Below are positions 9,042 to 34,600 of a DNA stretch of 64,000 bases, in pieces. A program made the position numbers and the translations under genes. Where the stretch lies: contig NC_010162.1 of the NCBI RefSeq assembly GCF_000067165.1, forward strand, positions 4,360,501 to 4,424,500, given 5' to 3'. Source of the DNA: Sorangium cellulosum So ce56. GTDB taxonomy: Bacteria > Myxococcota_A > Polyangia > Polyangiales > Polyangiaceae. Numbering within the stretch: position 1 is the stretch's first letter; every line of letters starts with the position of its first letter. The notes beneath the pieces were generated by a model. That model did no database searches, was not told where the DNA came from, and saw only the letters and a program-made list of their open reading frames with translations.

Positions 9042-10274
9042 TCATCCGCTGTACTTGCGCAGACACAAGGCTGTGTTGATCCCGCCGAAGCCCATGCTCA
9101 GCGTGAGCGCGGTCTTCATCGTGTGCGCGACGGCCTCTCCGCGCACCCAGTTGAATGACGGGTCGATCGGGTCGTCGAGATTTCTTGACGGGTGCAGCCG
9201 ACCTTCCTGCATCTGAAGGAGCGTCGCGATCACCTCGACCGCGCCCGCGGCGCTCAGCCCGTGGCCCACCAGCGATTTGGTCGCGTTCAGGCGAGCGTGG
9301 GATAGCCCGCAGGCGCGGAGCGCCTCGAGCTCCGTCTCGTCGCCCACCACCGAGCCCGTGCCGTGCGGGTTCACGTAGTCGATGTCAGCGGGCGCGCACC
9401 CGGCGCATCGCAGCGCCCTGCGGATCGCCTCGACCTCGCCGTCGAGCGACGGATCCGGGTTCCGGTTGGCGTCCATCGCGATCCCCCAGCCCGACAGCCA
9501 GGCGTAGGGTCTGACGCCGCGGCGCGCAGCGCGCGGCAGCGCCTCGACGACCACCGCGCCGCAGCACTCGCCGTAGATGAACCCGTCGCGAGCGCGGTCG
9601 AACGGGCGACACGCCCGCTCGGGGGCGGCGGCGTGGCGCTCGGAGCCCATCGCGCCGAGGCTCGCGAGCCCTTGGCACTCCCAGAAAGAGATATCCATCA
9701 GCGCGCCGAGGGCGATGCACACGTCGACGTGGCCGGCCTGCACCGCCTGGATCGCTTGGATGATCGCGAGCTGCCCGCTCGCGGACGCGCCGCCCGCGGT
9801 GTACGCGAGCCCCCGGATACCGAACTGCTCGGTGCAGAAGCCGCACAGATCCGTGTCCATGAACGACACGCCGTAGGTCGGCCGGAGGAAGTCTGCCCGG
9901 CCCGCGTACTCCTCGTGCGCCAGGACGAGGTCGCGCTGCTGCACGTTCGAGCCGCCGACGATGAGGCCGATACGCCGCGGATCGACGTCGTCGAGGCGCG
10001 CGTCGCGCCATGCCTCGTGCAATGTCGCGAGGGCGACCCGGGCGGAGAACGACGCCTTGCGCAGCGTCTGCGGCGCCATACCCTCCGGAACCTGGAGCGA
10101 GGCGATCTCGGCCCCCAGGAAAGCAGTGCCCTTCTGGCGCCCGGGTCGCTGCATCACCCCGAAGGCCGACTCGCCGCGCAGAAGGGCACGCGCGAACGCG
10201 TCGCGCGTCTGCCCGATCGCCGAGGTGACGCCGACGCCCGTGATGGCCGCTTCAGGCTCCCCGGAGCTTCGCAT
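9042..10274 (-). CDS. Decarboxylative ketosynthase-like protein (PksF-like malonyl-ACP decarboxylase)
   Basis: About 410 residues with a KS fold. The active-site Cys is replaced: the nucleophile elbow reads TAGGASASGQ, with Ser at the Cys position. The two His residues remain, in NPHGTGSVVGDE and KSLVGHGLSAAG. This pattern is the hallmark of beta-branching KS proteins, which decarboxylate malonyl-ACP to acetyl-ACP rather than condense. The ATG at 10274 is preferred over a TTG five codons upstream; it overlaps the ACP gene by 23 bases. It supplies acetyl-ACP to the HMGS. Confidence 0.93.
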   Translation of the reverse strand: MRSSGEPEAAITGVGVTSAIGQTRDAFARALLRGESAFGVMQRPGRQKGTAFLGAEIASLQVPEGMAPQTLRKASFSARVALATLHEAWRDARLDDVDPRRIGLIVGGSNVQQRDLVLAHEEYAGRADFLRPTYGVSFMDTDLCGFCTEQFGIRGLAYTAGGASASGQLAIIQAIQAVQAGHVDVCIALGALMDISFWECQGLASLGAMGSERHAAAPERACRPFDRARDGFIYGECCGAVVVEALPRAARRGVRPYAWLSGWGIAMDANRNPDPSLDGEVEAIRRALRCAGCAPADIDYVNPHGTGSVVGDETELEALRACGLSHARLNATKSLVGHGLSAAGAVEVIATLLQMQEGRLHPSRNLDDPIDPSFNWVRGEAVAHTMKTALTLSMGFGGINTALCLRKYSG

Positions 10275-10500
10275 GCAACAGATCCGCAAGCTCGCCGATG
10301 TTGCTTGGACCGAACGTCTCGACCCGCGGGATCTTGAGCGACAGCGACTCGAGCGTCAGCATGACGATCTCGGCGCGGTCCACGGAGTTGGCTCCCAGAT
10401 CCTGCAACCGGTCGCTGTCCTGGAACCGGTGCTGCTCCAGCTCGGGCAGCACCTCGCGCGCATGGCGGGCGATCAAATCGAATATTTCTTGCCGGTTCAT
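10252..10500 (-). CDS. Discrete donor acyl carrier protein for beta-branching (AcpK-like)
   Basis: 82 residues, a typical free ACP. The phosphopantetheine Ser lies in DLGANSVDRAEIV, and NSVDRAE is characteristic of HMGS-cassette donor ACPs. It lacks the Trp found in acceptor ACPs. It should carry malonyl, then acetyl, for the HMGS. It starts two bases after the stop of the enoyl reductase gene and overlaps the decarboxylating KS gene. Confidence 0.93.
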   Translation of the reverse strand: MNRQEIFDLIARHAREVLPELEQHRFQDSDRLQDLGANSVDRAEIVMLTLESLSLKIPRVETFGPSNIGELADLLHAKLRGA

Positions 10501-10502
10501 GA

Positions 10503-11882
10503 TTACGAGCTCACAGATTGAGGGGGCTCGGCGGCTTCCTTCATCGCGCCGAACCGTGCGTTCAACAGATCAGCAGTCCCTTCCATGATGCGTCGAGCGA
10601 TGTCGGCGACATAGCGGTTCTGCCACGGCTCGATCGCGGTCCCCTTCGTCCATTGGTTGAACGCGCCCAGCGCGGGGCCGCAGTGGATCTGGTAATCGAG
10701 ACGCTGGTCCTCGACGCCCTCCAGGGCGAGGCGCGTCGTGTGGGCGAAATACCACCGAAACACCGCGGCCATCTTCTGCTTCGGGCTGCGCTCGATCTCC
10801 GCGAGCCTGTGCGGGTAGGTCCTCGCGTAGTAGCTCCTCGTCTCGCTCCAGACCGCGTCGAACGATCGCCGGAAGTACTTCTCCTGGATCTGCTGCCGGG
10901 TCTTCGCGTCGATCTCCTCCAGCGAGCCGTGTCGCATGTAGAGCTCGTGGAGCTTGTTCGCCCGCGCCGGGAAGAACAGCCCGCGCCGCACGACTTGAAT
11001 CTTCGACCCGAGCTCGAACATGTCGCCGGCCGGCGCGTACGTCGTGTCCTGCACGTTCAAATGCTGGAGCAGCGCCTTCACCGGCTCGCTCGTGCCCGCT
11101 TCGCGCGTACACTGGTTGATCGAGCCCGTGAGGATGAAGTCGGCGCCCATGACGAAGGCCGCCGCGGCCGCGTGAGGCGTGCCTATCCCGCCCGCCGCGC
11201 CGACGCGGATACGCTTCTCGTAGCGGTACCTCGTCATCATCTCGTCGCGGAGCACGAGCATCGCCGGCAGCAGCGCGAACGCGACGCCCTGATCGGTGTG
11301 GCCCCCCGAGTCCGCCTCCACGCAGACGTCGTCCGCCATCGGCACGAGAGGAGCGAGCGCGGCGTCCTGCTCGGTGAGCTTCCCCGACTCGACGAGCTGT
11401 CGGACCACCGCCTCCGGAGCGGGCTGCATGAAGGCCGCCGCCACCTCGGGCCGCGACACCTTGGCGAGGACGCGCCGGGGCGCGACCAGGGTCCGCCCCG
11501 CGCCGCTCGCGAGCCCCTGGAGCCGGTACCGCACGAGCGCTGGCGTGACCCGCATGTAGGCCGCGGCCTCGACACACCGCACCCCGTGCCGCAGATAGAG
11601 ATCGATCGTGCGCTCTTCCAGCTCCGGCGACTCGAGGTTCGAGAGCAGGTTCATTCCATACGCTCTCCCCGCGATCACGGACTGGATAGAGCGAATGGAC
11701 GCCTCGATCTCGCGCTCGTCGAGCCCGCCCGTACCGAGGTACGCGATGAAGCCCGCCTTGCCCATCGCGACGACGAGCTCCTTGGACGCGATGCCCTTGT
11801 ACATCGCCCCCGCGACGTAGGCGTAGTCCACGCCATAGTCCGCCTTGAACGAGCGATCGCCCAGGGATTTCGCGGTGATCAT
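10503..11882 (-). CDS. Trans-acting enoyl reductase, PfaD family
   Basis: 459 residues, the full length of the FMN-dependent PfaD/PksE-type reductases. The C-terminal half carries SGGHTDQG and VGAAGGIGTPHAAAAAFVMG, the flavin/phosphate-binding part of the TIM barrel, followed by GSINQCTREAGTSE. It would reduce selected C=C bonds on the assembly line in trans, since no ER domain is seen in any module. In many trans-AT clusters this domain is fused to a trans-AT; here it stands alone. It is the first gene of the leftward row, so the promoter should lie in the divergent intergenic region just upstream. Confidence 0.92.
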   Translation of the reverse strand: MITAKSLGDRSFKADYGVDYAYVAGAMYKGIASKELVVAMGKAGFIAYLGTGGLDEREIEASIRSIQSVIAGRAYGMNLLSNLESPELEERTIDLYLRHGVRCVEAAAYMRVTPALVRYRLQGLASGAGRTLVAPRRVLAKVSRPEVAAAFMQPAPEAVVRQLVESGKLTEQDAALAPLVPMADDVCVEADSGGHTDQGVAFALLPAMLVLRDEMMTRYRYEKRIRVGAAGGIGTPHAAAAAFVMGADFILTGSINQCTREAGTSEPVKALLQHLNVQDTTYAPAGDMFELGSKIQVVRRGLFFPARANKLHELYMRHGSLEEIDAKTRQQIQEKYFRRSFDAVWSETRSYYARTYPHRLAEIERSPKQKMAAVFRWYFAHTTRLALEGVEDQRLDYQIHCGPALGAFNQWTKGTAIEPWQNRYVADIARRIMEGTADLLNARFGAMKEAAEPPQSVSS

Positions 11883-12451
11883 CGAGGAGCTACCGCCGTT
11901 CGACGTAGGCCACGGATCGCAGGGAGTCGTCGTATCGAGAGCGATTCCCTTGAGATGCGAAAACGCACGTACAACCCCTTCAATCAGGGCAGGTTCGAGC
12001 CCTCTCCGCGAATCCTGATATCGTCAGCGACTCATTCGTTCGCGACGCCCGTGGCAGATACCACGCTGCACCGAGGCGCGCAAGAGGGGAACCCAGCGCG
12101 GGGATGTCCCGTCTATGGGATATAAGGAGTCCCTCGCCCCATGGATGCTACACGCGCCGTTTCGCCGTCGATGGGCGCACCAAGTGTGTATGTGGATAAT
12201 TTCAATGTGGATTCAATTTGAACGCACGCACTGATGAGACTGGAGGAGGGTGCGGGCTGACGGCGCGACGGCGTCGTACGTGACGAGTTACATAACGAGT
12301 GCTGAGTGCGCCGTACGCGACGAGCGCGCCACCAGTACGCTACGACGCCGCGCCGAGGTCGAGCAAAGCCGTCGGTGCGCTTACATCGGCTTGACGGGCG
12401 CGCGCGGCACGATAACCTGCACGGCTGCTGCGTGGGTGCATCGAGCGGGGC

Positions 12452-12658
12452 GTGCTCGCCGACGAGGTCGAGACGCTGCACGAGAGAAACGCGCGGCTGG
12501 AGCGAGAACGCCGGCACCTTGAACCACAGATCGAGCGGATCCCAGAACGTCTCCGCACCCTGCTGACCCAGGCCGGTGACCATGTCCACTCCCTCGCGCG
12601 CGCCTTGCCCCACCTCCCGGACCTGGCCGACGGGGAGGGGCGCTGTCGTCGATGGTGA
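12452..12658 (+). pseudogene. Possible gene remnant with coiled-coil-like reading frame
   Basis: The frame gives an alternating charged stretch beginning LADEVETLHERNARLERERR and ending after about 68 residues. It resembles the coiled-coil stalk of many proteins but belongs to no recognised family. It has no good ribosome-binding site and sits in an otherwise gene-free divergent region. It may be a decayed gene or chance reading in GC-rich DNA. Confidence 0.2.
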
Positions 12659-12852
12659 CGCTCGTCTGCTCCGGTCTGCTTAACCGATTCTGGACGGCGT
12701 CAAGTGAAATGCGCGGCTGCCTCGTTACCTGTCTGCAACCCTCTGTCACACCGCATGGCGCATCCGCTCATCCTCGCGACCCCTTGATGCAGTGATATTG
12801 AAATCGCCCTGAATGGAACCGGCAAGGGACAAGGAAACAGAACGGCACAAGG

Positions 12853-12875
12853 CAGAAACAGAATCAGAAACAGAA
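12853..12875 (+). repeat. Short tandem repeat CAGAAACAGAA x2
   Basis: Two copies of CAGAAACAGAA separated by one T, inside a longer purine-rich tract (about 12815-12885) upstream of the PKS operon. It may affect transcript structure or be a neutral intergenic repeat; no function can be assigned. Confidence 0.55.
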
Positions 12876-12989
12876 AGAAGCTGTTCCCATGGCTCAGGCG
12901 GGTGTCGCGGTTGCTTTGCTCCAGCCTTGACAAGGCAACAGGCGCAGATATGGTCCGCCGTCTGACACTGCTGCCTGCGGGATTGGTCC

Positions 12990-13304
12990 ATGAGCTATTT
13001 CAGAGGCGTTCAACGCCCGGAGCTCGTCTCTATGGAAGCGATTGTCAAGAGGTATCTGTCCGAGCGGCTCTTGATCGAATTCGACGGCGAAAGCGGAGTC
13101 GACGCAGACAGCGATCTGTTCCAGCTCGGCCTGATGGATTCTCAGGCCTACGTCGAGCTCATCCAGTTTGTCGAACGTGAGTTCGGCCTGAGATTCACGG
13201 ACGAAGAGCTCCTGTCCAACGTGGTGGTCTCGCTGTCCGGGATCGTCTCGCTTGTGTCCGGTGCAATGGACGAACGCGCGCGTCAGAACGCGCTCCGGGG
13301 ATGA
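12990..13304 (+). CDS. Discrete acyl carrier protein of the starter cassette
   Basis: 104 residues with an ACP fold. The phosphopantetheine Ser lies in LFQLGLMDSQAYVELIQF. It differs clearly from the beta-branching donor ACP. It is the first gene of the rightward operon, and the 4-base ATGA overlap with the AT gene ties the two together. Free ACP, free AT and AMT in a row is the starter-unit set of glutarimide polyketide clusters, where malonyl-ACP is converted to malonamyl-ACP. The first ATG (12990) has a poor ribosome site. An internal ATG at 13032, with GGAG 9 bases upstream, is a credible alternative start and keeps the whole ACP fold. Confidence 0.88.
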   Translation: MSYFRGVQRPELVSMEAIVKRYLSERLLIEFDGESGVDADSDLFQLGLMDSQAYVELIQFVEREFGLRFTDEELLSNVVVSLSGIVSLVSGAMDERARQNALRG

Positions 13305-14218
13305 AGGCCCTCCTGTTCCCCGGGCAAGGGGCGCAAGATCCGGCCATGTGTGCGGGGGTGGTGGGGCACCCCCGGTTCGCCGAGCGATACGGCGTGATCT
13401 GCGATTCGACGCGCACCGACGTCTTGCGGAGGATCCAGGAAGGCGACGCCGGGATCCTCGATCAAAACCGGTTCAGCTCGCTGATGACCGTGTTGGTCAG
13501 CGCGATCTTGCTCGACATGCTCCGGGAGCGTGATGCGGCGACCCCTGAGTATTTCGCCGGGTACAGCGTCGGTCAGTGGTCGGCCATGTACGCCGCGGGG
13601 ATGCTCACGTACGAGCAGACGATCGAGGCGCTCGTCGAGCGCGCGCGCCTCATGGACGAGTGCGTGGACCGTCGCCCTGGCGCGATGTGCGCGGTGATCG
13701 GGCTCCGGGAAGCGGTGCTCGAGCAGGTGCTGGCCGACCTGCGCTCGCGGGGGCATCTCGTGTTCATCGCGAACTACAACTGCGTCGGGCAGTACTCGAT
13801 CTCCGGCGCCGTGCCGGCGATCGAGCTCGCCGAGGAGGAGCTGCGAGCGCACCGGCCGAAGAAGATCGTCCGGCTGCCGGTCAGCGGCGCATGGCACTGC
13901 CCGATGCTGGAGGACGCGCAGGTGAGATTCGCCGAGGTGCTGGCGGGCGTCCGCTTCGGGCCCCGCGCGGCGCCGGTGCTGGACAACGTCACGGGGGACT
14001 GGCTGCCCGACGAGCCCGAAGCGCTGCGCGACGGCCTGGCGCGCCACATCAGCCACCCCGTGCAGTGGGAGCGTGGGATCAAGAAGCTCGCTGCGCTCGG
14101 GTGCCGTCGGTTCGTCGAGGTCGGGTACGGGAATAGCCTTACGAAGTTCGGGTTCTTCATCGATCGACAGGCCGAGTTCAGCGCATTCCACGGCGAGGGC
14201 GTTGCATGTGCGGGATAG
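13301..14218 (+). CDS. Discrete trans-acting malonyl-type acyltransferase
   Basis: 305 residues of the FabD/AT fold, beginning with LLFPGQGAQ. The nucleophile elbow is GYSVGQW instead of the usual GHSxGE. The catalytic His is in VSGAWHCPMLE, and an Arg of the malonyl-binding helix is in VERARLMDE. It probably loads malonyl onto the neighbouring free ACP for amidation. It may also serve the AT-less modules, although most trans-AT clusters carry a separate general AT, and none is seen here. It overlaps the ACP gene by 4 bases and the AMT gene by 13. Confidence 0.9.
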   Translation: MKALLFPGQGAQDPAMCAGVVGHPRFAERYGVICDSTRTDVLRRIQEGDAGILDQNRFSSLMTVLVSAILLDMLRERDAATPEYFAGYSVGQWSAMYAAGMLTYEQTIEALVERARLMDECVDRRPGAMCAVIGLREAVLEQVLADLRSRGHLVFIANYNCVGQYSISGAVPAIELAEEELRAHRPKKIVRLPVSGAWHCPMLEDAQVRFAEVLAGVRFGPRAAPVLDNVTGDWLPDEPEALRDGLARHISHPVQWERGIKKLAALGCRRFVEVGYGNSLTKFGFFIDRQAEFSAFHGEGVACAG

Positions 14219-16166
14219 CAGGTTTGTTCCAGGAAGAGCTCTCGCCGGAGGCGCGCCGTGATTGCGTGGTGCGAATGCTGGCGCGCCTCCGCCACCGCGG
14301 CCCCGACGAGATGGGGTACTACTTCGACGACTCCGTCGCGATCGGCAACGCGCGCCTCAGCATCGTGGATCTCGCCGGCGGCCAGCAGCCGATCGGCGAT
14401 CCGACGGGCCGGTACTGGATTGTCTTCAACGGCGAGATCTACAACTACAAGGAGCTCGGAGCGGAGCTGGCCGCCGCCGGCCACCGGTTCGCCTCGAGCT
14501 CCGACACGGAGGTGCTGCTTCACGCGTGGATCGCGTGGGGCCCGGCGGCGTTCACGCGTCTGAACGGCGCGTTCGCGTTCTGTATCTACGATCGGCGCGA
14601 CAAAACGCTGGTGCTGGCGAGAGATCGGTTCGGCAAGCGGCCGCTCTACTACGTGCGCGACGCGGAAGGGGTCGTCTTCGGCTCGGAGCTGAAGTGCTTC
14701 CTGGAGTACGAGCCGTTCCGCTTCGAGCTCGACCCTGGACAACTCGCGTCGATCTTCCGCATCTGGACGCCGCTGGAGGATCAATGCGGGTTCCGCTCGG
14801 TGAGGCAGGTCCCGGCCGGCGCGTACGCGCAGGTCACGGGGAGCTCGTTCGACATCGTTCACTACGCGCCGCTGAGGATCGATCGCCCCCCGCCCGACCT
14901 CTCCGAGCAGGAGGCCGCAGCGCAGGTGCGCGACGCGCTCTCGAAGAGCGTGCAGCTCCGATTGCGCAGCGACGTCGAGGTCGGCACCTACCTGAGCGGG
15001 GGGATCGACTCTGCGATCGTCGCGACGTTGATCGCGGAGAACTCGACCGGTAGAACGAAGAGCTTCTCGATCCGCTTCGAAGAGGACGAGTTCGACGAAT
15101 CGGGCGACCAGGAGCTGATGTCGTCCTTCCTCGGGACGGAGCACGCATCGATCCGGATCGGGAGCCAGGAGATCGTCGACGCCTTCCCCGAGGCGCTCTG
15201 GCACGCCGAGGTCCCGGTGTTCCGGACCGCGTTCGTGCCGATGTTTCTCCTGTCCCGGCTGGTGAAGGACCACGGCATCAAGGTGGTGCTGACCGGCGAG
15301 GGCGCGGACGAGGCGTTCCTCGGCTACGACATCTTCAGAGAGACCCTGCTCCGCGCCGAGTGGGCGGAGATGGAGCCCGCCGCGCGGCAGCGCAAGCTCT
15401 CGCGCCTGTATCCGTATCTGCGGCAGTTCGACGAGCGGAACCACGCGGCGCTCGCCGCGCTCTTCGAGCGGCTCTCGCGCGATCCGCCCACCGATTTCTT
15501 CTCGCATGAGCTGCGATTCCTCAATTCGCAGCTCTCGGCGAGGTTGCTGGCGGGGCGGCACGACGCGCTCCGGCCCCTGACCGAGCACGTCGCGGCGCCG
15601 CACGAGCGGTACGCGCCCCTCTCGCGCGTCCAGAAGGCGCAGTGGCTGGAGTTCAAGACGTTGCTGGCAGGATATCTGCTGTCGACCCAGGGCGACCGGA
15701 TGAGCCTCGCGCACGGCGTGGAGAATCGCTGCCCGTTCCTGGATCCGGACGTCGTCGCGCTGGGGTGCGCGACGAGCCTCGCGTTCGACGATGGCTTCGA
15801 CGAGAAATACCTGCTCAAGAAGGCGTTCGCCGCAAAGCTGCCCGAGCGAATTCTGAAGAAGCCGAAGCAGCCTTACCGCGCGCCGGACGCGAGCGCGTTC
15901 CTGAAGCGCCAGCCCGACTACCTCTCCGTGATCCGATCCAAGGCCGAGCTTGAGAAGATCGGCGTGCTGGATGTGAAATTCTGCGCGGCGTTCGTCGAGC
16001 GGATGCTCTCGAAGCCGGCCGAATCGATCAGCCAGGCGGAGAATCAGACATTTCTGTTCCTTCTCTCGACGGCGCTGCTCCACCGGCGCTTCGTGGAGCG
16101 TGACGTGCCGGCGCCGCCGACGATCGAGCCGCTGCTCGTCCGGCGGTTCGACGGGAGGCTCATCGC

Positions 16167-16170
<4 letters not shown>
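14206..16170 (+). CDS. Asparagine-synthase-like amidotransferase (starter-unit AMT)
   Basis: 654 residues, class-II glutamine amidotransferase plus ATP-pyrophosphatase (AsnB-like). Cys2 of MCGIAGLF is the glutaminase nucleophile after Met removal. RHRGPDE, FNGEIYNY and SDTEVLL complete the Ntn domain, and YLSGGIDSA is the PP-loop of the synthetase half. In tetracycline and glutarimide pathways, homologues amidate a malonyl starter to malonamate. The coupling of free ACP and AT just upstream with the first PKS gene just downstream (ATGA overlap at 16167) strongly suggests the same here. Conversion of another carboxylate on the product is possible. Activity is predicted from intact motifs. Confidence 0.9.
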
Positions 16171-31603
<15,433 letters not shown>

Positions 31604-31607
<4 letters not shown>

Positions 31608-34600
31608 CGCAGGGGTCGCACGACGCGGATGCGCGGGACGAGATCGCCGCGCTGTTCTCGCTGATCAAGGAGCAGAAGCTGACGCGCGCGGAGGCGCTGG
31701 ACCGCCTTCGCGCCGTCCGCGCTCGCCTCCGCTCAGAGCGAGCCGCCGCGCCGGCGGCCGCGCAAATCGCCGCGACGCCCCCGTCAGGCGGTGCAGTCGA
31801 GCTCGTCGAGGCCGAGGTCGTCGATTACTTCCGGAAGCAGGTCGCATCGGCGCTCAAGCTGCCGCTCGATCGGGTCGATGCCGACACACCTCTCGAGCGG
31901 TACGGGATCGACTCGGTCGTCGTCATGCACCTGACGAGCGCGCTGGAGAAGCACTTCGGCCCGCTGTCGAAGACCCTGTTCTTCGAGTTCGACACGATCG
32001 ACGCTGTCGCGCGGCACTTCCTCGAGAACCACCGCGCCGCGCTGTCCCGGATCCTCGGGAAAAGCGCTCCTAGCGCGCTCGACCGTCCGGTCAGCGCGCC
32101 TCCGCGCAGCGCGCGTCCCCTCGGCCGTCCGGTTGTGGCCGTGCGCAAGGCCGTCTCTGCCAGCGTCGATTCGCCTGTTGCAGCGCCGCCTGTCGCAGCG
32201 CCGCCCGTTGCAGCGCCGCCCGTTGCAGCACCGCCCGTTGCAGCGCCGCCTATTGCAGCGCCGCCTATTGCAGCGCCGCCCGTTGCGGCGCCTCCTGGCG
32301 TATCCGCTCGTGGCGCCGGCCCGTATGACATCGCGATCATCGGCGTGAGCGGCCGTTACCCGCAGGCGAACGATCTCGGGGAGTTCTGGGACAACTTGAG
32401 GTCGGGCAAGGACTGCATCACCGAGATCCCGCCCGACCGCTGGGACTACCGCGCCTATTTCGACGCGCAGAAAGGGCGGATCGGAAAGAGCTACAGCAAG
32501 TGGGGCGGATTTATCGACGGTGTGGACCGGTTCGATCCGCTCTTCTTCCACGTCTCGCCGCGCGAGGCGCAGCTCATCGACCCGCAGGAGCGGCTCTTCC
32601 TGCAGTGCGCGTACGAGACGCTCGAGGATGCCGGTTACACGCGCGATTCGCTGAGCGGGCCCGCGGTGCGCGGCCGTGTGGGCGTGTTCGTCGGGGTGAT
32701 GTACGAGGAATACCAGCTCTACGGCGTCCCTTCACAAGGCGCCGAGCAGCCGCTGGTGCCGAGCGGCCGCCCATCGTCGATCGCGAATCGCGTCTCGTTC
32801 TTCTGCAACTTCCACGGGCCGAGCGTGGCGGTGGACACGATGTGCTCGTCGGCGCTCACCGCGATCCACTTCGCCTGCCGCAGCATCCTCGAAGGCGAGT
32901 GCGATCTGGCGATCGCCGGCGGGGTGAACGTCTCCGTTCACCCGAACAAATACCTCGCCTTGAGCCAGGGGCAGTTCGTTTCGAGCGCGGGGCGGTGCGA
33001 GAGCTTCGGCGAGGGAGGAGACGGCTACGTTCCTAGCGAAGGGGTCGGCGCGGTGCTGCTCAAGCCGCTCTCCCGCGCCATCGCCGACCGCGATCACATC
33101 TATGGCGTGATCAAGGGGACCAGCGTCAACCACGGCGGCAGGACGAACGGCTACTCCGTCCCGAACCCGAACGCGCAGAGCGAGGTAATCACCGACGCCC
33201 TGCAGAGGGCGGGCATCGATCCGCGCGCGATCAGCTACATCGAGGCGCACGGGACGGGGACGAGCCTCGGCGACCCGATCGAGATCGCCGGCCTGAGCAA
33301 GGCGTTCCAGAAGGCCAGCGGCGAGGCGCTCGTGCAAACGTGCGCGATCGGCTCGGTGAAGTCGAACATCGGCCATGGCGAGAGCGCGGCCGGCATCGCC
33401 GGCGTGACGAAGGTGCTCCTCCAGCTCGAGCATCGCCAGCTCGCCCCGAGCCTGCACGCGCGGACCTTGAACCCGCACATCGATTTCGACCGCACTCCGT
33501 TCCGCGTCCAGCAGGAGCTCGCAGCGTGGCCGCGGCCGCGCCTCCGCATCGACGGCGTCGAGCGCGAAGTCCCGCGGCTCGCGGGGGTGTCGGCGTTCGG
33601 CGCGGGTGGCTCGAACGCCCACGTGATCATCGAGGAGTACGTCGCGCGCGGCGAGGCGCCGGCGCCGCCGGCCGAGCTACCGGTGGTGATCGTCCTGTCG
33701 GCGAAGAGCGAAGCGCAGCTCCGCGCGCAGGCGCGCAACCTCGTCGCGGCGATCCGCCGTGAGGGCTACACCGAAGCCGATCTGCCGTCGATCGCGTACA
33801 CTCTCCAGGTCGGTCGCGAGCCGATGGAGGAGCGCGCCGCGACGACGGTGGCCAGCCTCGCGGCGCTCGTCGAGCGCCTCGAGATGCTGTGCGCCGAGCC
33901 GCCCGATGAACGCGACTGGACAAGAGGGTCGGTCGAGACGAGCAAGGCGGCGATCGCGTTCTTCAAGTCGGACGACGAAGGCCGCGAGCTGCTCGCGAGC
34001 TGGGTCTTCAGGCGGCACTACGACCGGATCGCAGGGCTCTGGGTGAAGGGCCTCCCCTTCGACTGGGAGAGGCTCTACCCGGCCGGGGGGCCGGGGCGCG
34101 TCCGGCTGCCGAAGTACCCCTTCGCGAACGAGCGCTACTGGGTGGAGACCCGGCCTGCTGCGCGGCCCTCGGGCGCGGCGCGCCTGCACCCGCTCCTGCA
34201 CGAGAACGTGTCGACGGCGTTCGAGTCGAAGTTCGTCTCGACGTTCACGGGCGACGAGCCTTTCCTCCGCGATCACCGCGTCCGGCGCGACGCGGTGCTG
34301 CCCGGCGCCTGCCACCTCGAGATGGCGCTGGCGGCCGCTAAAAGGAGCCTGGACACGGATCGCGCGGTCACGCTCGCGGGCGTCGCGTGGCTCCGGCCGC
34401 TGGCCGTGGCCCAGGGGGGTCGCATGGTGCAGATCGACGTGATCGCCAGCAGCGAGACGGAGGCGGAGTTCGAGATCCACAGCGGACCCGGCGACGACGC
34501 GGACGTCGTGTACTGCCGCGGCCTCGCGCGCGTCGTCGCTGCCGCACGTCCACCGGCGCTCGACCTCTCGCGCCTGCGCGAGGCGTGCTCGCGCGCCGAG

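Larger units (their letters stand above)
11883..12989. other. 1.1-kb divergent intergenic region between cassette and PKS operon
   Basis: No convincing complete gene. The region must hold the promoters of both the leftward cassette and the rightward PKS operon. An AT-rich island sits at about 12185-12225 (GTGGATAATTTCAATGTGG), the most likely promoter zone, but no clear -35/-10 pair could be fixed. TATGGGATATAAGGAG at 12114-12129 is another weak candidate. A purine-rich tract runs from about 12815 to 12885. Between about 12450 and 12658 a short rightward frame reads like a charged coiled coil, possibly a gene remnant. Confidence 0.6.

Noticed and set aside
12700..12933. Minus-strand small frame with a hydrophobic segment (FFLFLILFLPCAVLFP)
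   Set aside because: The apparent membrane segment is only the complement of the purine-rich intergenic tract. There is no ribosome site and no family.
32177..32296. CRISPR-like regular repeats
   Set aside because: The units are 15 bp, contiguous, in frame and without spacers; they encode a Pro/Ala linker.
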